Translations under genes and position numbers: made by a program
Part shown: piece after piece, positions 55,622 through 64,000 of the stretch
Layout of the letters: each line of letters begins with the position of its first letter
Position numbering within the stretch: position 1 is the first letter of the stretch
Notes under the pieces: generated by a model
Database searches by the model: none
Seen by the model: the letters and a program-made list of their open reading frames with translations, nothing else
What the model was told of the DNA's origin: nothing
Source: Blasia pusilla
Taxonomy: Eukaryota; Marchantiophyta; Marchantiopsida; Blasiales
Direction of reading: 5' to 3'
DNA length: 64,000 bases
Assembly: GCA_050084515.1 (NCBI GenBank)
Contig: CM114274.1
Span: forward strand, 9,734,001 to 9,798,000

Positions 55622-55754
55622 TGTGTGATCTTCATGTATATGTATGAGTTGATTTCTGTACATGTGTGGATTTACCTGTGTGTGGGGAAGATCGATGTTG
55701 TGTGGTGTAGATGTGACCAGCCATGTATGTTGTGTAGCGATATGTATGCGCACA
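55622..55754 (+). mobile_element. duplicate of the LTR start, directly after the 3' LTR
   Basis: TGTGTGATCTTCATG, then ATGTATGAGTTGATTTCTG and GTGTGGGGAAGATCG, then GATATGTATGCGCA. This matches 38335-38470, the first 135 bases of the 3' LTR. An LTR end is therefore followed at once by another LTR beginning. Confidence 0.75.
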
Positions 55755-58700
55755 ACAACTACAAACAAACGCCCCCATTAGATTGGAGGTCAATATTGCA
55801 TCTTCACAACTAGCAAGCTTTGTTAGCCACATTTTTTAGCTAACCTCTATGACCAGTTCTCCAAACAAATACAAATGTGCATGATGTGTTGTGACCCTCA
55901 TAACCAAACGTGCACGGATGCGAAACATCGAGACTCTAGTAGGCTAACACTATGATGGATGTGCGTCGGAGAAGTCTCTAGAAGGAGACATGATCATGAG
56001 ATGTGAGACGCGAACAAGGCTAAGTGTTTGATGCGTAATAGTCAGAACTCAACAAACCAAGTCGAAATGTGAACCAAGACTTGAGAAGAGTCGAGTCTAA
56101 GAAGAATGGGTTGCTAAAGAGGATGAGAACCGGAATTGGAACTAGAGTAGCATTTGGGGTTTCACTGTGTTTTAGGTCATAACTGCTAGATCCAAGGTGC
56201 GTTTAGGAAAGCTAAGATGGCCATGGAAAGATACGCAAAGAAAATTCTAACACACCAAAGATCTAGACAAATGCATTAGTAAAGATTGAGAAATTGCCCA
56301 AAAAAATTTCGGACGGAGGATTGGGTTGATGGCCAAAATTAAGGAATGGCCCGAGAGGACTTTCCCAAAGGTAGGTGGAGGTTGGAGAATCCCATAAGTA
56401 TATATAAGGGGGAGTATGTCCAAGGTGTGCTTGGGACCTGAACTCTAATTTGGAGTGTTGCGGGACAAACCAAAGGTACATAATGGATTGGGAGATGAAT
56501 ACATTGGGATGTGAATACTAAGCAAGTCAAAGGGAGTGAATTTCGGAGGTCACCTTTGGATTCCAACCCATGACTCATTTCTTGGATCTCGGTCAAGGAC
56601 TTATGTGAGGTTCATTGGACAGTTGGGACTGCTAGACATCCAAGGGTCGTTTGAAGTGTCTGGATTATTTATAAATTTTGTCCCAACTCTACAAAGACTT
56701 CCTCGTATTGGGAAGTGAGAAGGACCTGTTGAGCTTGATGAATGGCCCAAGTTGAGAACTCGGGGAGTTGGAAGGGTAATTGACTCAAACCAAGACTAAT
56801 GAGAGTGTGTTTGGGTGTAGATCAATAGAGTGAGCGAGATCTATTGAATATATGCTTCCACAACATGTGAGATTGACGTTCAAGAGGAGTAGGCGTATCC
56901 ACATTAGTCTTTACAATACAATCAATACTTAAGTTCCATTTCTATGTGTATCTATACTTTGTACATTCTTTACATTTACTTGTATTGCACATTTCTTTCT
57001 AATAAAATGTACATTTATAGCGTGTTTCAGTAGAGTTCAATCAACATCATTCAACATTGAACACCTACTCACTATTTAATGGATTTACTCCCTCAATTTT
57101 GGCCAAACCTTCTCCATATGTAGATGGAAGTGCCATATGATTTTGCATATGAATAGTGTTTCTTTATTTTAGTTTTAACATCTACCTAGACCTTATAAGT
57201 GCATGGAACCTTGATAACTTATTTTCATGTGCCAACCATTTTATTAATCTGTGCTAGGTTATTTTTTAAATTGTAAAAATATGCCACAATTGCTTAATAT
57301 ACATCTCCTTATGAAATTTAATTACTATTTATTTGTATTTCATTTATTGCTTTATCATTTCATGTTGTGATCTGCATGTGAGCCTGCTTTTATTTCTATT
57401 GCTTCAAATTCCAATTGCAAAAATTTGAATATAAATGTATCTTACTTATGTGCTTTCTTGATTTCCAACTTCACAAATGCGGGTGCGGGTGGGGATGACC
57501 TTCACGCTGAGCTACAATTCTCACATCTATTTCAACACATTCACAACGTTCCATTGCATGCAGCGCTATAGATAGACTCATATAGGGAATATGATAGTAT
57601 GTCAACTTTAGCAGGAACACATCCAACATTTCCATTTCACATGTATTAGTTTGCTTTATCAACACTTGATGAGGCAAAAGAATATTCCTTCCATTTATCC
57701 GATTAAAAACATATTTTAAATTGCTTGCCTGCTTCAATACATGAGGAGAATGAAGTTTATATTGCAAGTCTTGATGTTGCAAAACAACAAGGGAAAGATG
57801 CAAAGGACTATTTTCTTATTTCTCAAAAAGTATTGCAACTTTCATTGAGGGTGATCTAAAGCTAAGTCTCAAAGTTGCTCTCATCCAGTCGGTATTACGC
57901 TTTTGATATTCGTAGTCGATCTCAATGGCATTATTACCAATTAATCACCTATCTCGGTGGTATTTTCATACTTATATTACACTTGCTTAAGAAATTTTGT
58001 GAACCATGTACAATTATGTTATCAAGTTCTATGCCACTATATTTGTTGAGATCTTATTGTGAACATTATCCTTAAAGTCTGGTTGCAAATTCTTTCCCTT
58101 CTCTGATGGTTACTTTTGACAAAATTTGGATGCCCTTCTACTTTATTAATCATATATTTTTTCACAAGAATTAGTCCATAGTATTGTAATATTTTAGTTC
58201 AAGTGTACCACTTTCAACTAATTAAATCTCATATAATCACTTATCAATTTATATTGAATAAGTTATAAGAAAATAAATGTGACGAAATCACTGAAATATG
58301 TTCCCAAATCTTGTAGATACAAAGTGGTATAGTCCGTCCGTGCGCTTACAAAAGAGCTTGGATGGAACCAAAATACGAGATAACTTCACATACGAGAAAT
58401 GCTACCGCAACGACTCCCGACTATTTAACTTGGGAAACTAGGATTATTTACCTAATTTTCTTCATTTCTATTTATAGACAACTAGGATTATTTAGCCCTA
58501 TATCGCATGCACCCTGATGCAATATAGGTATAGATAATCTTAGTAACGTTACTCTACAAATCACCTACGTCATATTATCACTTAGTTATGACTCCTTGGT
58601 CAACGCCTATACAACAACACTATGCTTTATATATTAGTATATGCACTTGAACAATGTTTAATACATGTTTATACATGTGTATCTGTAGCTTGTGCAATAT

Positions 58701-58797
58701 CTTGTATTACTATGTATTTTTGAATTGCTTTGTACTTTCACTACATTCTACTTGTTCTTTTCTTTTGCTAAAAAAACTACTCCATACGTTAGTTATA
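55755..58797. other. no gene recognised
   Basis: About 3 kb without coding signature, increasingly AT-rich from 56900. A minus-strand frame at 57471-57803 (110 codons) has no recognisable domain. Confidence 0.45.
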
Positions 58798-58999
58798 CTA
58801 GTGTAGGCCCGTGCAATGTATTGGTTTAAAATATTTCCTAAAATGATAATTAACTTTCAAAATTATCAAATGCCTTTTGAAGTAAATTCCGGAGGATCCT
58901 ATTGGTTCAAAAGGGCGAACGATCCTATTGGATGATAGTGCCAAATGTCAAGAGGAGAGGAGTTTGTAAAATGAAGGGGCACTCTCCATAGTAATAGGA
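58798..58999 (-). mobile_element. short non-autonomous Helitron-like element
   Basis: On the minus strand the segment would end with a GC-rich hairpin-like stretch (TGCACGGGCC) followed shortly by CTAG and a host T. Its other end aligns (CACTCTCCATAGTAATAGGA) with the 5' end of the element at 59144-59344. The hairpin is imperfect here and the 5' tip base is not the expected TC after A. Confidence 0.4.
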
Positions 59000-59143
59000 A
59001 TAAATACTCCCCTAGATCCTCATTCTACCTAAAACATTGATCAAGTTCATGATTTTTATAATAAGAAAATGATTTATTCAGAACTCTACCACTTACACAT
59101 CTTTCATACCTATGGGCTTCCTTGTTTTTTCAACTCTATTACA

Positions 59144-59344
59144 CTAGTATGAAGCCTGTGCCATGCACGGGAGTTGAGGACTAATCACATTGCACACACA
59201 TGTTTTATTTTCTTGTAGCCCGTGGAATAAAAATCATTTTCTTATTGCCCGTGTGATAAAAAATATTTACTTGCCACTGATTGCCACATGTCAAGCAAAG
59301 AAGTATTTGCAAATAAAGAAGACACTCTCCAATAATAATATAGA
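59144..59344 (-). mobile_element. short non-autonomous Helitron-like element, 201 bp
   Basis: On the minus strand it starts TCTATATTATTATTGG preceded by A and ends CCCGTGCATGGCACAGG, a few bases, then CTAG followed by T. Helitrons start with TC, end in a short hairpin plus CTRR, and insert between A and T; all features are met. It has no coding capacity. Similar elements lie at 58798-58999 and 9026-9178. Confidence 0.55.
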
Positions 59345-60067
59345 TGACACCATCTTGACGAGTCTTTTATTTAGATAAACTTAAAAGGCTTCACCAGCAA
59401 TGTAACAACCACCTAAACTGCATAGTAATATGCGGTGGTCACTTCTTACGCCGAGACCAATCAGCAATGCCAATTTTTTACCTTTCCAAACCAAGAATCT
59501 TACTTACTTTTCTACTCCACGAGTTAAATTCATCACTCACCTTCCAACAAAACCGAACCCCCCATGTAAAAAACCTTATGTAGATCCCATTCTTGCTTTA
59601 CACATCATGTTGAATGCAGAGGGTCTGTGAGCTCATTATACTTATATCATAGGAGCGAGTTTCAAGTGGCTACACCGGACAGTCCTCTGTGTCCTCTGAA
59701 CATACCGCATGGCACGGGCATTCGCATATGGGGGCATTCAAGTGACATTCGAAAGGTCGGTATGGCGCTGGAGGTTAGGGTTAGGAGCGTGGAGTGAACC
59801 CTGTTTGGGGCTAGGGATCGGGGCATTTAGGTTAGGGGCAGTGGACTAGACCGTGATCACATTGTCCTCTCACTAGAATGTGTGAGAAAGGCGTGGCTTG
59901 TGAGATTTCCAGCAGGGCGATGGAAACGGAGGAGATGGTAGAGCCGGCGCAATCACGAGCATATGAATCCACCTCCTGATTATTTACAACACTTCACAAC
60001 AACGTACAATTCATTAACGCCGTTCTTTGATTCATAACTTTCCATGAGAAGCGAGCCGAACTGAAGT
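59345..60067. other. no gene recognised
   Basis: No coding or RNA-gene signature seen. Confidence 0.4.
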
Positions 60068-60281
60068 GCACGCTTGAGGACGAAATCGACTTAAGTTGAC
60101 AGGATTGATGGATATGTTGGAGCCCGAGGTCTTATTTCCCGCAGTTCTACTTAATCTTGGACGCGTGAGGACGAAATCGACAGTTATTGTACATGTATCA
60201 CTTAATCCTCGCGTTGACAGGGTGAGACAACGATGGATATGTTGGAGCCCGAGGTACTTATTTCCCGCAGTTTACGACATG
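60068..60281. repeat. imperfect local duplication
   Basis: TGAGGACGAAATCGAC, TTGACAGG and GATGGATATGTTGGAGCCC with TTATTTCCCGCAGTT occur twice, at about 60074-60147 and 60166-60275. The second copy carries about 35 extra bases. Confidence 0.7.
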
Positions 60282-60929
60282 AGAAGCTCACCTATGGACG
60301 AAGTGTACCGGTGTATTCGCATAACAAAGAAGAAAACGGAGGGTAGAAACGACGTCAGACCCGACTTTGAAGATTACGAAAGTCCAGTTTCTGAATGCGT
60401 CAAAGTCACAGTGTGAGGCTGGAACAGAAGTAGTCCGAAGATGGGGTAAGAGCATTTCAGGAAACTCCTTTCGTGATCGCCAATAGAAAACGATGTAGAA
60501 GAGAGGGAAACAAGTCAAGAAATCACAATGATGCGCGTTCCGCTATTCTTACAGTGGAAACCACGCGCGTCCTGCAACTCTAGGCATCCACACTACAGGA
60601 AAGCATCAGCATACTCGCAATCGTCCCGTCATCTAACCAGTCTCACCAATCGTTCCACACCTCACTCCCCGAACTTACTACAAATTGCACACTAATCTGC
60701 TGAAACCACAGAGTGAGGAAAAGAAGCATCAAGCGAAACTCTACACTCTCTGTCCACGTCGTTCTCCACTACCGCTGAAACGTTCGTGCATGTCTAAATC
60801 AGAACGCTCGGGACAGAACTTCCCCATCATTCCAGAAAACATCTCTCATCCTCGGATACACTTGGAATTCACACGTCTCATCTTTCATGCGTCCACAAAA
60901 ACCACCCAAAGGCACAAAAAAGACTCACT

Positions 60930-61450
60930 TCCCGTGCAATCAGATCTAATTCCTCACAACTCTACCGCAGTCCACAAACATCACCCCTCGATCCAAACTA
61001 CGTACTGCGGAGTGTCGGTGCTTAGACACTTTCTTCTCCGTGATTCCACTCGAGACCATCGTACGCAGGGCACAGAAGACACAACTCGTACAATCCATCT
61101 TATCAGACCTAATCCCTTACAACTCAATCGCAATCGGCATCAACAACCTTCACCCCTCGATCCAAGCTACGCTTTGCCGAAGGCGATGTCAATGCCAATA
61201 CACAATCCTCTCACTGGAGATCATCTTCCTCATGGCAGAGAAGAACACAGCTCGTACAATTCCTGCCATCTCCTAGTGAGCAGTGTACAGAAAACCGAAC
61301 CCGGACAATCCATCTTGTCAGACCTAATCCCTCACAACTCAACCGCATTCGACGACATCACCAGGCTCTGCCGAAGGCGAAGGCAATGTCCATGCCTACA
61401 CACAATCCTCTCACTCGAAATCATCTTCCTCATGGGACAGAAGAATGCCC
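60930..61450. repeat. three-copy imperfect direct repeat upstream of RPS2
   Basis: A unit starting GTACAATCCATCTTATCAGA and containing ACAATCCTCTCACTGGAGAT then CATCTTCCTCATGG occurs at about 61090-61250 and 61303-61445; a partial, older copy lies at about 60936-61015. It accounts for the long open frame 60685-61515, which shows no protein family and changes frame between units. Confidence 0.65.
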
Positions 61451-61506
61451 GCAATTCCCACATCACCAGAGCTCGCGAATCTGTGACAGACGCCCGAACT
61501 CCCCGC

Positions 61507-61515
61507 AAACCCTAA
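61507..61515 (+). promoter_or_regulatory. telo-box (AAACCCTAA) upstream of RPS2
   Basis: AAACCCTAA lies 298 bases before the RPS2 start codon. This element is common in promoters of plant ribosomal protein and translation genes, where it acts with other elements in dividing cells. One copy and no clear TGGGCY site II box were seen. A possible TATA-like CATAAAAG occurs near 61596. Confidence 0.5.
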
Positions 61516-61812
61516 GAACTCCCTCTACTGAGAAGGAGAGGGGGCAGACCTAAGGCTTTTCGCTAAGGACAGAGGTTCTACGCTCGATACAAGAACATAA
61601 AAGTCCTAATGTGAAGAGGTGGGCGTCCAACAAGAGCTCCAAGCGATAGACCGGGCGGCCGCCACACCCTCCACAAGCATAAGCAGAGCAAGGGCGAGGA
61701 AAGGATCCTTTTTGCCCTCTCATCGTCGGGAATTCGGGAAATAGCCGAGTCTCACGAGAAATTCCGCTTCTGGGAGGGAGAGGAGGTGAGGCAGTGAGAG
61801 GAACCAGAAGCT

Positions 61813-63799
61813 ATGGCGGAACGAGGCGGGGAGAGGGGAGGGTTTGGGAGGGGATTTGGACGAGGCGACAGAGGTGGACGTGGTGACAGAGGTCGAGGAG
61901 ACAGGCGAGGAGGGCGCCGAGGCCCCAAGAGAGAGGAAGAAGAGAAGTGGGTGCCGGTCACCAAGCTGGGACGCCTCGTGAAGGATGGTAAGATCAAGTC
62001 TTTGGAGCAGATATACCTGTTCTCTCTGCCTATCAAGGAGCACCAGATTGTGGAGTTTTTCTTGGGTCCAGCCCTGAAGGATGAGGTCATGAAGATCATG
62101 CCCGTGCAGAAGCAAACTCGTGCAGGGCAGAGGACCAGGTTCAAAGCCTTTGTTGTGGTCGGTGACAGCAATGGACATGTGGGTTTGGGAGTGAAATGCA
62201 GTAAGGAGGTTGCAACTGCAATCCGTGGTGCTATCATTCTGGCCAAGCTCTCTGTCATTCCAGTGAGACGAGGATATTGGGGTAACAAGATTGGTAAACC
62301 CCACACGGTTCCTTGCAAGGTGACCGGAAAGTGTGGATCCGTGACAGTGCGCCTCGTCCCTGCACCTAGAGGTTCAGGTATTGTTGCTGCCCGTGTCCCC
62401 AAGAAGGTCTTGCAGTTCGCCGGCATCGACGATGTCTTCACCTCTTCTCGAGGTTCCACGAAGACTCTCGGAAACTTTGTGAAGGTATTGTCCCTTCTTC
62501 GATTTGTAGTTTTCACTGCGCGAATGAGAATTTTAGTCATTCTGGTGGACTCCTAATACAGCAACCAGAGCCCATCACAGTACCAACACACTTTGAAGTG
62601 GAGGATACTTGGAGAATTAGAAGAGCTTCTGTTGTTTGTGTGGATTCTTACCGTCAGTTGCAAAGTCCGTGGGGGATTTGTGAGTTTTGGCCCATCCCCA
62701 GAATGCTCCCCTAGCATCAGCTGGCATCTGGTACTTGACTGACGTTTCTTTTATTTTCTCATTTAGCATGAGGATACCGAAATAGACGGTCCCTCCAGGG
62801 ACGGCACGTCTCTTTTCATCATCCCATACTGTGATGGCGTCTAATGATGTGTAGAATTCTAATCCTGGAGGAATAAGAAATCCTATCGAGCCTCTCTGTC
62901 CTCTAAGGATGCGCTTAGGTAGCGTTTGAAATTGTTAATCGGACTGCCACTTTTTCTCCTGTTGGTTCGTCCTGAGGGATCATGTCAGATTAGTGGTACG
63001 AAGGAACCCTTCAGTTATACTAGACTGTCTTGGTTCCTGAAAACTTGATATCTATCTTTATAAGTCTAGGTTTCCTGTGAACATGGAACTTCCCTGGACT
63101 TGATTCTGGTTGATATTGTTGGAGATGGTACATCAATGCGATGCCACCACCCTTTCAATCGAGGGTTTCAGCTCAAGTTTGTTAACCCAGTCTGCCGGAG
63201 TTCTAGGTTCCTCTCTACGGCTGAGGCTTAAACGCTTTGTGCATTGGGACACGCTCTGCCGTGTCGGCCAGGCCAATAGGTCCATGGAACCATGTGATAT
63301 CGATCCTAATCCTCGATCTGGATCTTGGAAGCCATCACCTTTTTAATTTAATCCAACCTAAGTGTGCCTAAATTGGGGTGCCTTCGTTGGTTAGTGTCAT
63401 TCGAGTCCTAATAGGGTCGCTTACACATGAATGTTGTTGGAAGAGGTCTCATCTTCTGACCCAAGACCGTTTGCCTGCACGGAAGGAAGGATTTCGTCTA
63501 GGCTTTGATCGGGACAATGATCATAGAAGCTCACATTGTAGTGCCATCTGTGCGAGAAACCTGACAGGAACTATGCCTGTAGACCAGGTTTTGCCTCTTT
63601 ACTCACTCTTGGATTGTAATTGTTTCCTGTCATGCAGGCCACCTTTGAGTGTCTGTTGAAGACATACGGGTTTTTGACCCCTGATTTGTGGAAGGAGACT
63701 CGTTTCTCTAAGTCCCCATTCCAGGAGTTTACAGATCTGTTGGCCAAGCCACACAAGATTAGTGTGCTTGAAGAGGTTGAGAAAACCCCAATATACTGA
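61813..63799 (+). CDS. RPS2: 40S ribosomal protein S2 (uS5), two exons
   Basis: Exon 1 is 61813-62484 (224 codons) and exon 2 is 63638-63799 (53 codons plus TGA), joined in phase 0 to give 277 residues, normal for plant uS5. The protein starts with an Arg/Gly-rich tail (residues 1-37), then [14 protein letters not shown]. The S5 N-terminal RNA-binding domain spans about residues 87-152, with the invariant [20 protein letters not shown] and [18 protein letters not shown]. The S5 C-terminal domain (about 169-236) has [20 protein letters not shown] and [20 protein letters not shown]; exon 2 starts [18 protein letters not shown]. It acts at the mRNA entry site and decoding region of the cytosolic small subunit. 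No frameshift or stop disrupts it, in contrast to every other coding sequence here. The start is the first Met before the RG tail. Confidence 0.97.
62485..63637 (+). other. intron of RPS2
   Basis: 1,153 bases, starting GTATTG after GTGAAG and ending TCATGCAG before GCCACC. No ORF worth noting, and no convincing box C/D or H/ACA RNA was found by eye. Confidence 0.92.
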
Positions 63800-64000
63800 A
63801 AGCTCAATTAGCTTCACATAGTAAATATCTATGGAAGGTGGGAAATGGTGATGAGAATACAAATGTATCAGTTGTATCGGACGTTTTGTTAGTTCTGACC
63901 AATTTTGATATCGTTTGGGCGCAATTTGGATTTGGTTGTCTCAGTGCTTTTGTTGTGAATTTCTGCATGCAAATTCTTTATCTTTCTATATCAACGTTCC

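Noticed and set aside
60685-61515. 276-codon open frame upstream of RPS2
   Set aside because: It covers an imperfect repeat whose units fall in different frames, has no domain, and is a composition artefact.
61720-62540. Long minus-strand open frames (194 and 262 codons) opposite RPS2
   Set aside because: They are antisense shadows of the conserved RPS2 exon 1.
62485-63637. A snoRNA in the RPS2 intron, a common place for such genes
   Set aside because: TAATGATG near 62840 resembles box C, but no properly spaced CTGA box or terminal stem was found.

Overview
The window comes from a nuclear genome of the green plant lineage (Streptophyta). The only gene that looks intact is a cytosolic ribosomal protein uS5 (RPS2) gene at the right edge. 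It has one GT-AG intron and a telo-box upstream, as in plant ribosomal protein genes. The rest is almost entirely nested, decayed transposable elements. Plant-type CACTA genes, a PPR-SMR-like pseudogene, short Helitron-like elements and a gypsy family carrying a DNA methyltransferase all fit a streptophyte, perhaps a charophyte alga or an early-diverging land plant. I cannot name the species.

Layout. 1-900: low-complexity repeat and an RS/K-rich fragment. 895-1975: fragments of one LTR family ('LTR-2'). 1978-6760: gypsy copy A, minus strand. 9.4-12.1 kb: LTR, leader and gag of a second copy (D). 12.1-23.6 kb: foreign DNA, namely a hAT-like fragment, a MULE-like transposase gene (minus), a divergent accessory gene (plus) ending in a methyltransferase-like segment, four clusters of short palindromes, and a CACTA-like terminus. 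23.59-29.07 kb: the pol part of a gypsy copy (B), probably the other half of D, itself interrupted by LTR-2 sequence. 29.3-55.6 kb: gypsy copy C, whose 3' LTR is split by a 16,675-bp CACTA transposon (38811-55485) with matching inverted termini and an ATG target duplication. That CACTA carries TNP2 and Transposase_24-type genes (minus) plus a PPR-SMR-like pseudogene (plus). 55.6-61.5 kb: mostly featureless DNA with two short Helitron-like elements and local duplications. 61.8-63.8 kb: RPS2.

The most interesting system is the gypsy family. Between its aspartic protease and reverse transcriptase, pol carries a complete C5-cytosine DNA methyltransferase domain, and the polyprotein ends in a PHD-type zinc finger: a self-copying element with its own chromatin writer and possible reader. 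All copies here are dead. Many nonsense codons are TAG where a sister copy has CAG, or TGA where it has CGA, as expected from deamination of methylated cytosine at CHG and CG sites.

A second unusual system is the MULE-like transposon. Its non-coding parts, including at least two inferred introns, carry arrays of palindromes with GCAACCCGTC/GACGGGTTGC arms. The arms differ between arrays in a compensatory way.
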